A DNA stretch of 64,000 bases from Hymenopus coronatus (GCA_030762935.1 CM060900.1:438023259-438087258), one strand, 5' to 3'. Positions 10,965 to 23,734 are shown, numbered from the stretch's first letter. Numbers and translations: made by a program. Notes: generated by a model from the letters alone, not told the origin.

Positions 10965-13900
10965 TGCTAATTATTTTTGACTTCCAGCAGATGGAGGACA
11001 GCACGCTGGGACTTGATTCCTAACAGCAAAAAACTGCCCAAGTTTGAGTATATATTTGATGAAAATACGTGTGCTAAGAGATAAGTTGTTTGTATAAATA
11101 TTGTTTAGACATGTTTTATATTTGAGCAGAAATGAGAGTGTGAGTGTATGTAAGTGTGATTCATAGTCTCTTTTGCTGTATGCTACAGAGCAGTAGGTAA
11201 AAATTGGGGCAGTTAAGATTTCCAAATCAAGTATTTTTCCAGAGAGTATATACGGTCTTCTGATCAATGCGACGTTGTGACGTAATTAACGTAACACTAA
11301 GCACATAAATATGCCACTATAGCTGGACTCTTAACCGGGGATCAAAATACAGAATCTTAATGGCTTAGTGTATATGGAAGTAAAACCTACTTGAAAATAG
11401 TACAGGCAGCCATTGCGTTACAACTCAAAAATATTATATTTGCTTAATTGTTGCCCTAACAAATTGAAGGTACTGTGTGGATTACCAGTCTCATTTTAAG
11501 ATAGTATAGAGTTTAGCTTTCTATTATGTGGCGCGGGGGATAGTGTGTGTACAGGTTCCTGCCCGGAAATGAGTGTTTATGTATTTATAAACACGTCCGC
11601 GTCTTTCTTGGTTAGAGAAAACAGCAAAAACCAGAAGAACAAGAAAAGGAGATATAAAGAAACAAATAGAAGGTGACCTTTTTAAAGACGTTCTAAACTA
11701 AATTATACAAGCTAGCTTTAGTTGTACCCTTCTTTTACCATTTTCAAGCTTTCATTGAAAAAGAAGTAAATCGTGGAATATGCAGATATGAATGGCGAAA
11801 GTTCTTTTAACCACATGACATCTTGATATGACATAAATAGAAAAAGATACCCAAACTGTATTATAATATTACGATCTACTTTTTCGTTGCAACTGTTCGT
11901 TACATTTAATATTGGTTGTGTTGTAAAAACTATTTAAATATATTAAAGAGTAGCATATTTAAAGGGAACAAACTATAACAACAAAATAGTGTATGGCACA
12001 CGTACTCTGAACGGGTAATTTAACACTCCTGTGTATGACGCGTGCCGCCATTCCGCTCAGCAATAATGTCATCTCAAGGCAGATGAAGACAGTTTTTCCG
12101 AATACCCTGCAACAATCTTCATTATTTTCCTGTTTGCTAGTGTGCATCAATAGACCCTTCGTGTGTACGCAATCCACGTGTAATCTCTGCTGATAATCCG
12201 CGTGTAAGACTACAATTAAACGAAAACAAATGTCTAATTTCGGCCAAAGACTACCCGAAACACAACCGTTTGTTCCTTCCTTCTTAAAAATCTAATCAAA
12301 GGCACCAAAATTCACTTTACTATATCCGCATTTCCTATTATATGTATGGTAAATTGAATCCAGTTCATGTCAAATGGTTAGATTTGGAAGCGCTAGTTCT
12401 GACTCGCAGGAGATATCGGTTTGAATGACATTCTGCGGGAGTCAAGCTCACGTATCTAAGGACGGTAAATCATTTGCAACTTGATTTCTTCTTGGCATGG
12501 TCTTCTACAGTGCATAGAACATTATGTGACACTATTTGTTTAGTATATTTACTGTGTTATCTATCATACATACATACTTACTACAGGACATCATCTGTTT
12601 ACAGTGTTAAGCTTTGCTCAGAGTCACTGCTTAGATGTATCTAGCGATGTCTTTGTGCCATCATTTCTGACAAATCCACAGCATGGTAATTAATTCCTTT
12701 TTACATCAGCCGTGTACAGGACAAGGAATATCCTTGGCTCCAAATCCGGCAATGATGCTGCATTTCTCAGTTCGATTCTAGCTTTCCAAATCCGCAATTT
12801 ATAGATTCATATTGGAATAAACACAAAAAATAAACAGCAAACTGTTCTAAAACAGGAAAAATTAGACAGAAAATGATTTTCCTGGAACGTTGCCCAAGAA
12901 ATCGCCGCCTCGCATTACAATTATTTTTGAAGACAGTATAATTGAATGGAAGGTTCACTCTCTAGGTTTAAATCTATGTGTTTATTATCTGTAGGGATGC
13001 TTTAAGATAAGGTTTGTACAAAAATGTTCATGCGTTCTTTGAATTAGTAGACATTATATGGAGAATATTTTACTATGATTCGGCTACAAACCTTTTGCAA
13101 GCGTTAAGTAACATATTCAACGTATGCCACACTTTCGTAAATGCATAGGGACACAATTTATTCGGTCTTTGCCGTCAGTCATTTGTCCGGGCATGATGTC
13201 AGAATTAGGTAGCGAGTGTATTGTCTCTTGCCGAGAACTAGCGAACGATGGGTGGAAAGGCTGGATGTTAACAGTTTGGAGGTCACCTTAGTAAAATGGG
13301 ACTTGTATCGTACCTTTCCAGTATTTTCATTTGGAACATTAACTTACATCTCGTAAACTCGTAATCGCAGCAATTATGCTGATAGGTAACGTATTCTTCC
13401 AGTTCGGAAGTAGCACTGTGTCATGAAAATTCTGTGATCGGTGATCACTTCCATCTCGCGTGAAAAGTTCGCACAAAATGTCCTGGTGAAAAACGGCTCT
13501 GCACGGCCTGTACATCAACCTGTGAGTGAAGTCTGCAACGCAGGCAGTGCAAGGTTCAGTCCTCCCTTTTGAGACAAGGAGCTCGCTGAACTAATAATGT
13601 TGTCATGCACTTAAACCCACTGGCGCTAAAGGCCGAAGAGATGTGAAGGCCCGGTATAAAGAAAGGTAGGCTAACACACTCAAATCTTTTTGGGCATATT
13701 GATATAATTAAGGGAGAAATTGTGTGCCGTTCCGACGCTAATGCAAGAAGGATTCGTATAGTAGTGCCTTGGAGGAGGTGGGCCACTAATTGCCTTATCC
13801 AAAAGATACTCCTTACGTTTGCTTCTAAAGTCTTCTTTTCTACAAAACCAAGCCAAGTTTTTAAAAATTCGCTACTGGTTAAAAGTTTCTACACACATAA

Positions 13901-14835
13901 CGATGCTATGGAAATGCTTTATACATTATTTTGTGGTAATTTATGCTTTACGGCTTCTAGTTCTCTGCAACTAATAATAAAAATACGAAAGCACTCTGTA
14001 ACCTTAAATAGGAATATGTTTTCGCTATGAGGATAAAAGCAGAGAATGAGCTATTGATGCCCTGTGTTGTAAAGTGGGACCCCACCGCTTTGTGACAAAA
14101 AGGGATGTGCATTACTGTGAATTTTATCAAATATACAGCAAAAAGCTAATGTTAATGTTGTTCTCGTTAACCATAAGTAGATTATAGATATACGCGAACT
14201 AAAATACGGAGATCAATACTATTAATCCAAAGCATCGCTTGGTCTTAGCGTGAAACACTAAAAGCTCTCGCACACATAAAAGAGAAAATGTCAACTATGG
14301 AACCCATTTAATAGCTGACATATTACTATTGAGTATTATAACTTGTTGCTGCATTAATGCCAAATCTGCTAACTGCAAGTGGGATCTATGAATGAATCAT
14401 TAGATAATGCGTCTATAAATTAAAGAATGTAAATCTGTAGTACACATTTTTAAATTCAGGAGTTGTTTCGTGTATAAACGTATTACGAAATCTAAATATC
14501 TGGCTTATGGTATATTTTTCTGTGTCAGGTAGCTCTTCCAGTGGTAAACTGTGCATTTTTTTTAGGGTATGTGTGCTGGGTTGGGAATATTTAATGGCAG
14601 CTAATAAGCGATCTGTTTTGGAGCGAGCTGCCGATGTTATCAAGATGAATAATCCACTGTTCCTAAATCTAAGCCCGAGGAGTTTTATTGAAGAAATGCA
14701 TAACTCAAAGCAACATGTAACTATTTTTAGTTCCGTTTTTAAATACAAAATCAACCTCAGTGCTCTTTCAATGGTGAGAAACTTAAATTAACATCAACGC
14801 TTCCAAAAAATCTGGACATTAAGAAAACTTGTGTC
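10965..14835. other. No gene or clear repeat seen
   Basis: AT-rich spacer, possibly including remote LINE 3' tail to about 11,250. A weak tRNA-like patch occurs near 12,370-12,430 (GGTTTGAATG) and another near 13,500-13,560 (AGGTTCAGTCC), neither good enough to call. Frames up to 113 codons (14,413-14,791, both strands) lack recognisable domains. Confidence 0.45.
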
Positions 14836-14839
14836 ACAG

Positions 14840-15105
14840 AATCTTTGATGCGCTGCAGTTAACATACGTCTTTAGGGAAGATGATGTTTTAGAAATCCCT
14901 CGTAGCATTGGCAGCTTCCCTTTTTGTGGCATAAATTAAATGAATACCAGCTAATTCAGAATATATTAAGTTATTCATTGTGTAAAGGAAAGTTTACGAT
15001 TGAATCAGTCCCTCGTTTCCTCGCTGTGAGCTGCGTGAATGCAGGTCTGATTGTGCGAGTAGTACTAAACACAAGAGTGACAGTTGCGTGATGTACACGT
15101 ATTCA
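14840..15105 (-). mobile_element. DUF4817-type transposon fragment, copy 2
   Basis: On the minus strand, ATG at 14,978 opens MNNLIYSELAGIHLIYAT, then AANATRDF and a stop. It aligns with the plus-strand copy at 30,258 (MNDFTYAELADIHIVYAAT), and about 120 bp upstream of the ATG is conserved too (TCGTTTCCTC..TGTGAG..CGTGAATGCAGGTC). The (Y/F)..AELADIH.VY pattern is the start of the DUF4817 domain found at the N-terminus of some mariner-type transposases. Only the 5' end of the element is present. Confidence 0.6.
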
Positions 15106-15109
15106 AATG

Positions 15110-15985
15110 CTATTGGTAAGCGGACAAAATGATATGTACTTGTGTTATACGCTTTGTTCTCTACTACTTACCACACAATTTGCACTTATTCGTCCATCCC
15201 TTCTATATATTAGAATATATATTGATGTTATCCTCACGAATGCGAATTTTGTTAGACATTGATTCAAAATAATACTTTAATTAATAAAATTGCTTATATT
15301 TGTAACCTATTTATACTACCGTGCATAAAATTGGCCCATATTGAAACGCAGCTGATTATGTTGGTAGCACAAAATTAACCCCACCATCTGCCAGAGTAAG
15401 CTGGTCTGTTCCTCGGCCAAGTTTTTAGCCACTGGAATACCAGAATACGTACACAGCGCTGAAATATGGCCACTTGCCAAAGAGTAACATTACTTGCTGT
15501 AGTTTCCACCAGCGTTGTGCTACCATGGTCATAACTAGTTTTTCAGTTTCTCGATACATACAAATAATTCTTCACCCCTCCCAACAACGTTCCCTCATCT
15601 AACATTCAGTATAACATCGTTAACTGGCTAGCTTTGGCGTGTCTGGATTGTTTCTCAGGTCAACCACATAGAAAATCTGGAGGAGGGAACACTGTTACTG
15701 TCTATTGGATTGTGCCACCTTTTATGCACGTTAGCGTACGTCTGTTTGTGAAAATTCCCCCCTGAATATCACACTTATGATTCAGAGATTATATTTCATG
15801 TAATGGTTAATTTTTCTATCCGTGAATTTTAACATTATTTTTGTCAAAATAAAATTAAATGGTTTAAAATTCGTTTTATGTAATCCAAGATGTCAGACAC
15901 AAAAATTTCGTATTAGTATAAACTCCATGATCCTGTTATCTTTTATAAGTGTTCTTGTTCCACTTTTACCATCCCCATAGGACAT
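15110..15985. other. No gene seen
   Basis: The segment between the DUF4817 fragment and the next SINE shows no recognisable element or exon. Confidence 0.45.
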
Positions 15986-15989
15986 CCAA

Positions 15990-16252
15990 AGTATCTCCTG
16001 GATACTGTTGAGGTGCAGAGGACTCTGGATTGAAGGGAGTAGCAAGGATGGATAACCTCGTGATCCCTGGCATTAAGTTAAACAAGAAAATGATATGAAA
16101 TGGAAGAAAGGAAGGGCTATTATTTAGCAGGTTGTGGAATAAATGATGGGGGAAACCGTAGAGGCTGCTAAACCCCGCCCAGTGGCCTCCTGGGATCGAA
16201 TCCGGGCCGCTTTGGAGATGTGAGCGGCGTAACCCCTGGGCCACAGTCGCGC
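15990..16252 (-). mobile_element. SINE family A, reverse copy
   Basis: Minus-strand head GCGCGACTGTGGCCCAGGGG with GGCCCGGATTCGATCCCAGG (B-box), then the A-family core with GGTTTCCCCCATCATTTATT. The tRNA-like part is recognisable, but the 3' body is diverged from 16,110 to 15,990. Confidence 0.7.
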
Positions 16253-16629
16253 TCTTGTATGTATTGAGGTTAATACTCGTATATTTACTTTTGACATGTT
16301 AATATTCGTACTGTATGAGTGGAGTCTGAGAATGGAACTAAAACAAAAATATCGACATTAGCATTTCACTGGAAATGCATAATTTGTGGTTTCCACATCC
16401 TGTGTGGAGAGAAAGGAAGGGAGAGGGCAGCGTGAGAGTCATAAAAGGAAATTTGGTCAAGTTCCAAACTTTGTGCAAATGCCTGGCATCCTTTAACCAT
16501 GCATGGTAAATATTAGAAAAACTACCAAAAATCACTTAGTATGTAAAACATTTTGTTCTGTCGTTCTTTTTAGAAACGGAATAGCGATTTTTATATCATT
16601 TTCAATTTTCTGGAAATAGTAAATGCGTT

Positions 16630-16925
16630 TTTTTTCTCTTTTTTTTTATTCTTTCATTTATATAGCCCCCTTTAAAATCTCAGGTCATATTGGGGGCTTT
16701 GCATTAGACACAACTCGTTGTCTGTAGGTGTTTACGTTGGGTTTAAATCGTTGTATTTTCCTCTGACACACACCCATTCACTCTCTTATACATACTTCCA
16801 GACTCTGTGGGGAATAGGGAATAATTTTGGTTAAAGAATAATTCTCCGACCCAGTCGGGAATCGAACCCGGGTGAGAAGTTAGCTCGCCGACCACTTGAC
16901 CACGGAAACAGTCTTCATGAGTTTT
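16630..16925 (-). mobile_element. tRNA-derived SINE family F with 3' stem-loop
   Basis: On the minus strand the head reads GTTTCCGTGGTCAAGTGGTC (A-box type) and CACCCGGGTTCGATTCCCG (B-box), followed by GACTGGGTCGGAG. The body is about 200 bp and the end is GGGGGCTATATAAATGAAAG with an A-rich tail (T-rich on the plus strand, 16,629-16,650). Just before the tail, AGCCCCC (16,664-16,670 plus) and GGGGGCT (16,692-16,698 plus) can pair as a 7-bp stem. This is the only copy of its family that I recognise in the window. Confidence 0.8.
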
Positions 16926-16979
16926 GTGCACCTGGAAAATCACAAGCAACAGGCGAAAAACAGAAAAAACCATATGTTA

Positions 16980-19005
16980 TATCCACGCGACGTTTATCGG
17001 CCACTGCGGTTTATGTGTATATACCGCCTCAGACTGTTCTTGTAAAATATTATTTTTATATTTAAACCTTTGAAGATAAAGGTTTGCGTAAATATTGTAA
17101 TACACATTTCGTTACTGGCACAAACTGAATAAGGATATTAATAGTAAAGTATGATATTTGGTAAGCGCTTGATGCGGGTTCGATTATGTGCTTACGAAAT
17201 GCGTATTGCATACTGTTTGTTTGCTCGATGGGTGTAAATATATTGCTTCAGACATTAGCTGAATTATATAATATGTTATTGGAGATAGGTGTACATCTTA
17301 GAAGGGTTGTTTTATAGTATATTAGCAACTAGATTTAGTTTTACTTCATTTTGTAAAATGTAGTAGACGATGTACAATGATATGTTTTTGTTAACGACGC
17401 TGTCAATTGCGAGGATCATATCAGCACCGCCGGTGTATCGTAATTTCGTTCTGCAGGAGTTCCTTTGCATGCCAGTAAGTCTACTGGTATGGGTCTGTCG
17501 CTTTAACTACACTTAAAAACCATCGGTCTGGACCAGGTTGTACAATGATGTATTAATCAAAAAGACTTGGAGCAGTGGATGTGACAAGTTAATACCAAGG
17601 TAAACGGGGGTTTTGATTATTTTGGTCGCTATAAACTGGCCTAGATATCCAATATCCTTTTCATTCTGCGTGAAAAATACCTGAGTAGCGATGGCACTTT
17701 AAATATGACAAAGTATTTTAAACTTCAGGCCAATCATAACGGATATATTGAAATTGACTGATGGCACAAAAGTATTTTAGGTTGTTTTTTTTTAAAATAA
17801 CGAATTTGTCCAACTCTTCTAGTTTACACGCTAAACCATTGCACACAATTCATTTAGAAATTGACTTCACAGGTCATTCACAGAGAAATGTAGATATGCG
17901 TTCTATTTGTCTTGCAAATATCTTAAATATATCACATTGAACCTATATAATTAGCGCGACTTCTTTAGAAAAACAGAAAGATCATGGTCCTTTCCATTTA
18001 AAGGGTAGATTTAAAATGGAGGATTTTCTTGAAAAAATCGTGCTGTATATTTGGATGGTCTTCTTGCTGCCTAATGGCCTGTTACGTTACCATGCCCTCT
18101 GTTCACCAGATCTTCTCCCTTGTAAAACGTGCTTTAAAAGTTGGTGTAGAACTCTTGTTGCGGGCATCAAGAATATATGTAACGTCCAGTTTCTGCGGTA
18201 ATTGCGCATTCTCCTATAAGAGAGTCGTGCTACACACCGTTTTCTTTAGTTATTCCCGTTCGATAACGACAATTACTTTAACCTTCGTCTCCATGCGTAT
18301 GATGAAGCTCTCATGTGTCAGTGTTGTAGATGTCCAATTTAACGGCACGTGCAAGTAATTCTTCGCCCATTTCTGTAGAATTCCGAGTTCTGTTTTAATT
18401 GATTTAACCTCTTCTTGCGTACCAATTTTAGCAAAAGTTTTTCATAGAGGCGATATGCGATCCCACCCTATATTTCACAATTACTTTATCTTTCATTAAT
18501 TAGTTCTTATCCACCTGTTTGTTTTTCAGACACTCATATAGAGAAATATTACTAGCTGGGTGGAGTCAAAGTTGAGTGCCTAAAGGTGGAGACGAAACAG
18601 TATTAGAATCCAGTTTTTATGCATGCGCGTGTATGTACACGTGTCGCCGAATCGCCGTGCGACATCATCAGGGATTGTAAAAGTCTCCGTTGTTTTATCA
18701 TCACATTACGTAGGTCTACCTGCTTTATTTATCAGTTTATTTAAAAGTTTTTTGTAATTGCTAATATTGTCACCGCGTTCGAGTGTTTTACTAACACCAG
18801 GTTTCATTTTTGCACCGATATTCCAGATATGTTGTTTGTATAATATTTATTAGTATTACACACTATACAATATTCATACTAATTTAATATCTCGTATAAG
18901 TAAAACCTAATATAGTATTATTGTTAAAATACGTTCGGGCGGTCATAAATCAAATGTCTGAAGATCACCTGTTACGTAGATAAATGCTTTAACCTATATA
19001 TCCGC
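16980..19005. other. No gene seen
   Basis: AT-rich spacer. A plus-strand frame of 109 codons (18,029-18,358) is Cys/Ser-rich but has no known motif, and I do not see clear splice sites around it. Confidence 0.45.
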
Positions 19006-19019
19006 AGCTATCCGAGTGT

Positions 19020-19110
19020 ACGACTGATTAGGACGGCGGGGTTCTAATGAAGTGGCTTTGAGTTTAAATTCCGCTACCGTCTGCAGCGTTTTTTCTTTTT
19101 TCCACTAACA
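19020..19110 (+). repeat. Degenerate tRNA-like segment
   Basis: GATTAGGACGGCGGGGTTCT, then GAGTTTAAATTCCGC and a T-rich run, resembles the tRNA-like module plus T-rich spacer of family G at 20,285-20,370. It is too degraded to assign with confidence. Confidence 0.3.
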
Positions 19111-19755
19111 CTTTACGTATACATGTATATGCAGAAACACAAATCGTTACTGATTAAAAATTGTACCATACCTGAAATTCCCGCAACACACAACCAACAT
19201 TACTGGCGCGTACGAGGTATAACTTCAAGAACGAAAGGCTAGGAAGACTGTATTTTATATATACAATCGTTTTCATTATTTATAGCTCAAATATCATAGA
19301 AACGATTTGTGAATTAAAAATAGCAAAATTATTTTAAACAGCCATTTAAGTGATATCATTAGGATAATTTTGCATTGACTAAATATTCTACGGATTAAAA
19401 TTATTTTTGCAAAAAATAACAATTACCTGCCCTTCGGAACCACACACACACACACAAACATTAACAAGAACACATAAATGGTTGAATATAGCAAGAAGGA
19501 ATAGAACAGTCTATAATAAACAGTGTCAAAATTCGAGTTATAATGTAAATGAAGCAGTAGAATATTATGAGTTAAACATTAAATAAGAATATTATTGTTA
19601 ATGAAAGCTATAAAGACGGTTCCTTCAGAGAACTATTGAGCCCTTCAAAGCAATGTACCAATTGATTATCTGCAGGTGTCGGAGAAGAACTTGGTTATTA
19701 TTCCACAGGCACCAATTAATATCCTGATGACCGTAATATAGTTCAGTGCGTATTT

Positions 19756-19938
19756 TTATTTGTAATATGGACCTCCTTGGCTTGGGTATGCCTCATAGTA
19801 ACCAGTATGTAAGCCAGGTTTAAAGGCAATTAGGTCAATACTTCGTGTATTCCCTTGTGTGACGATTTCGGAGATCTCTTCTTGGGTCACATGCCAATCT
19901 TCTGGAGAGGATTTGCCAACATGCAGGGTGTTAATAAA
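19756..19938 (-). CDS. Putative terminal coding exon, unknown protein
   Basis: The minus strand reads 60 codons without a stop from TTT (19,938) to TAA (19,758-19,756). The start of the frame is preceded by an acceptor-like TTATTTCGTTGTAG, with no ATG at the boundary, as expected for a last exon. The peptide begins FINTLHVGKSSPEDW, has a glutamate-rich middle (VTQEEISEIV), and ends in an aromatic/Gly tail, HTGYYEAYPSQGGPYYK. Codon use is clearly richer in G and C than the flanks. I do not recognise a family, transmembrane segment or catalytic motif. There is no clear AATAAA just downstream. It could end the gene starting at 52,195 (same strand, phase 0 fits), or belong to another gene, or be an old insertion. 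Confidence 0.5.
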   Translation of the reverse strand, partial: FINTLHVGKSSPEDWHVTQEEISEIVTQGNTRSIDLIAFKPGLHTGYYEAYPSQGGPYYK

Positions 19939-19974
19939 CTACAACGAAATAATTTAAGAGATTATAGACGTGTC

Positions 19975-20655
19975 TTATATAAGTAATTGCAAATAGGAAA
20001 TCCATGGTCCACGGCATATATAAGGTATTAAATAAATTGGTTTCACATGTAGATAGGTCAATATTAAATCAAAGTCAATTGAAAACCTAGCTTGAGATGT
20101 CTTTAAAACTGACACATGAGTTTAGAAATATCGAATTTCAGCAACTCATTATTTGCGTTCTCAAGATTTACTGTCATAAACTTCTCTCAAATCTGGAGGA
20201 GGTCACTTGACAGTGCGAACTGTTCAATGATTAACTTTCTTCTTGCGTTATGTAGCCCACACTAGCGGAATTTATTAAATAGCTCATATGGCTTAGTGTG
20301 TAACACGAAAAGGTAATAACCCGAAGTTCGTAAGTTTGTTTTCTGCCACGAATTTAACTTTTTTCTTTTTTAGTCCATACCAAGATGAGCTGCTTGGTGG
20401 AGGATTCGAACTCTAAAAGAAATACTGCCTATTGTGCGAAGTTAATAACTATTACACTAGAAAGTTACGCTCTGTAATGGCCTTTCAGTCTTGTTGTGTA
20501 CTCAAATGGTATCATCATCAATCAGTGGGGGACTGGCACTTCAGAAACTTGTATCCGTAACTTCAAAATGTGAACAGACAGACGAGAAGTCTCCTATCTC
20601 AAATTACTTGTTTAAGACACCTCCTTATTCTCTGAAAATATTTCGGTCTAGTTCA
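19975..20655 (+). repeat. Family G repeat, copy 1 (~690 bp)
   Basis: It is collinear with 22,440-23,130 over its whole length (my estimate 75-80% identity by eye). Shared words include AGATAGGTC, TCAGCAACTC, TCACTTGACAGTGCGA, TACTGCCTATTGTGCGAAGT and TTCTCTGAAAATATTTCGGT. Inside are two tRNA-like modules facing each other: one on the plus strand near 20,285-20,350 and one on the minus strand at about 20,390-20,465, whose B box AGTTCGAATCC is followed by TCCACCA. No product. Confidence 0.8.
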
Positions 20656-20905
20656 TTAACATCCTGTACGTGGGATTGTGTGTTTGACCGTAGGGACAAA
20701 AGCCAAGGACGCGTGAAATGGTTTCGAACTCGCTGTGGCAGCTTTGGCAGCGGCTGTCGCCTTGATTTCGTTGCGGTACACTTCTAAGAGGGCATATACT
20801 CTATAGGCCTCTTGGTAAAGCTCTTAGTGTTGCACGTCATCTTCAGGGCTTCCTTCCATTCAATGCTGGATATTCCTTTGTGTTTTACAATCTAGCTGTT
20901 AGCCG
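20656..20905 (-). pseudogene. Coding-like remnant, unknown protein
   Basis: On the minus strand, 20,823-20,656 is open for 55 codons (ELYQEAYRVYALLEVYRNE, then an Ala-rich ATAAAKAATASSKPF stretch). An adjacent frame upstream reads GISSIEWKEALKMTCNTKSF before a stop, so a frameshift probably separates two parts of one former reading frame. The composition is protein-like and GC-richer than its surroundings. It directly abuts family-G copy 1. It could be a decayed retroelement ORF or a broken host exon; no family is recognised. Confidence 0.4.
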
Positions 20906-21790
20906 GAGTATATTCCTGATATAAAATGATACCCTTGCCTTTATGAGATGGTGGATGAAGTGTTTGCATTGATTGATTGCAGGGTCTTCACTTCGAGCCT
21001 GTCCTATTATGCCCACAGTGAAAAGCGCACTAAACTAGTCTTACAGAACTTCAAAATAAATACCGTATAACCATACATTTACGAATTACAAACTGTTATC
21101 TAGATCCCTGACACGCTTTCGGTTTCCGGTTGAAAAATAAGCAGCGGAGATTTTGGGCCGGGGAGGTTTAGTTGTCGTAATGTAGACCAAACTTCAGCAC
21201 GCGAATACTAATGGGTAGAACCGATTCTAATACTTCTGATGAAAGGGCGTACACTAATAATAGAAAACACGTATATGTTAAAGTGATACATTTGTGGAAT
21301 TTGGAAAATCTGCAGTACTTAAGATATCTTATTGAAATCTATACTAGTTATTATACACAATTATTATTTTTGCCATTTATAATCTTCAGCTTGTATGGTT
21401 ATTTAAATAATAATATTTTATTGCCTAAATTCATCATTATAGTAAAAAGCTACTTGATGCATTTTAAAGAATGTTCATTTAGAAAAATCTTGTTTTACAG
21501 TAAATAGATTCACCATTAGTGCCATATTATGCTTCTTTTATATTGGCACTAATTAGTGTATAAAAATATTACTTTTCGTACTCTGCAAAGTTCTTGATTT
21601 TTTAAAATTTAATAACCTATTTATCAAAATTGGAGGAATTTTTGAAATAGTAGTATAGCCATTTTCTTTAATGTGCTTTTTAGGGGCATGATAAATATTT
21701 TTAATCATATTAGTGGAAAAGTGCATCCTGTAGAATATTTTGAGTTTGGAAAAATTTTGGAAAAGAGTTTGCGATAAAACAGGATTTAAA
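20906..21790. other. No gene seen
   Basis: AT-rich; the 98-codon plus-strand frame at 21,211-21,507 is Leu/Ile/Tyr-rich with AT-driven codons and no motif. Confidence 0.45.
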
Positions 21791-21794
21791 ACTC

Positions 21795-22032
21795 TCCTGG
21801 ATGGTGTGGTGGTAGCGAGTCGGTCTTACATTCAACAGGTCGCGAGTTTGAATCTCACTTAGGGTGAGTTACCTGGAGTAGGTTTTTTGGGGGGTTTTCT
21901 CTTATGCTGGGAAGACGAATGTCGAGTAGCTTTTAAGCTCCGTGGACCCCGAGATCAAATGAGCATCATATCACCAATTTCATTCATCGTCCGGTGTGAT
22001 CATTCAGGTTAAAGGACGTTAAGCTAAAAAAA
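21795..22032 (+). mobile_element. SINE family H, copy 1
   Basis: tRNA-like head GGATGGTGTGGTGGTAGCGA (A-box type) and GGTCGCGAGTTTGAATCTCAC (B-box). The body has GAAGACGAATGTCGAGTAGC and TTTTAAGCTCCGTGGACCCC, and the end AGGTTAAAGGACGTTAAGCT runs into a 10-A tail. A second copy is at 48,880. Confidence 0.85.
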
Positions 22033-22439
22033 AAAGTTAAAGTTGGGAATGCCCATAAATATGCGAGCACATGCCCCTCTATGGCTTCAATTAATTCGTA
22101 GTTAAAGTTCGCCAAGTGGGGAAAAAGGATATATTTTTTTAAATTTTAGAAGTCATTTTATTTTATTAAAAAAAGTAATTTTTAAATTTTTCGCAATTTT
22201 TTATCAAATTTCACAGATGCCCCTGATGGCGAGAGAATGCAGGAATAGTAAGAGCATAGAAATTGCACATGCTTTGTGACAACTGTACCTCTAACACAAC
22301 GTTGTTCCGGCACAGCCAAGGATATTAGTGCTAACAACCCTACCCCCATCGTTACTTAACTACACGCTGTACTGGTATCTATTATTATCCTAGCGTTGTC
22401 ACAATCAAATTTATGATTAATACGACCATTACCGTATTG

Positions 22440-23130
22440 TACAGTGTAAATGCATGGTACACGGCTAAATATAACTCGGTTATAAGCTGTTAACAAATCT
22501 GTTTCAAATGCAGATAGGTCGATAATAAATCCTAGTCAGATAAAAACCTAGCTTGGAATGTGTTTAAAACTGATATGCACGTTTAGAAACGTCGATTTTC
22601 AGCAACTCGTTATTCGCGTTCTCAAGACTTCTCCCATAAGGTTCTCTCAAATTTCTAACACATCACTTGACAGTGCGACACTCTTCATAGATTAAGCTCC
22701 TCCTTGCGTTATGCAGCCTACTTTAGAGGCATTTATTTAATTTTTCCTGTGGTTTAATGTGTAACACCAAAAGCTGATGACCCAAAATTCATAGGTTCGT
22801 GTCCTGCGATGGATTTAACTTTTTTTCTTTTAAGTCCATACGAAGAAGTGCTACTTGGTGGAGAGATTGGAAATCTAATAGAATTACTGCCTATTGTGCG
22901 AAGTTAATGTCATAACCATTACACCAGAAAGGTATCTTTCCAACAGCCCTTAATTTTTGTTGTTGTGTTCCCGAATGGCATCATCAATCAGTGGCGGACT
23001 GGTACTTTAGAAACTTATATTCGGAATTTCCAACTTTGAGCAGACAGATCAGAGATCTCCTATCTCAATTTTCTTGTTTAAGGCATTTCCTTATTCTCTG
23101 AAAATATTTCGGTGTAGTTCATTAACACAC
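22440..23130 (+). repeat. Family G repeat, copy 2
   Basis: Direct repeat of 19,975-20,655, about 2.45 kb downstream in the same orientation. It keeps the paired tRNA-like modules: plus strand near 22,740-22,805 with GGTTCGTGTCC, and minus strand at 22,850-22,935 with CATTAACTTCGCACAATAGG. The two copies end at nearly the same word (TAGTTCATTAACA), so the unit boundary is well defined on the right. Confidence 0.8.
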
Positions 23131-23734
23131 TGCATTTAATTTAGGAAATATTCAAGGAACATGGTTTCTTTGAATGGATATGTATAAAGGTGCGCTATTT
23201 AATAGTGGTATTAAATATCCTTATTACAAGTACGTATGAAACTAAAATTAATCTGTAAAGTTTAAAAACGTCTAATCTAAGAGGTATTTCTAAATAATAT
23301 AATTTGCTTTTTTTAACTCCTTTTTTTTATTTTCATTTATAGATAAAATTACAACATTTTAATATAAAAACAAGGATATAAACTTGAACAATAAATTGAC
23401 TCAGACATCCATGGTAATTTCACTGAGTTTACTGGTGACACTGGTGGTAAATTGGTCACGTTTCCTCCATCTTTCCCTGGTTTGGATGCTCGCTTAAGAA
23501 ATACATGTATGAAACGGTCGATATTTTCAAGAACACATGAAAATCTAAAGCAAAAGGCTTTAAAAACAATTTTACCAAAGCGGTGGCATGCATATTTTCC
23601 CACCTCTGACATCAAGCGAAACTGCAAAATGTGTTTTTTCCAAACGAGCTAAATTTAATTCCTCATGGAAGGCGAATAATGTTCTTCATAAAGCAGATTA
23701 TTGTGTAAGTTCACACCAGCTGCAGACCGTACCT

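Noticed and set aside
23349..23652. Frames on both strands with a C..C near the plus-strand end, briefly considered as a piggyBac-type C-terminus
   Set aside because: The cysteine pattern is too short and the supporting conserved residues are missing.
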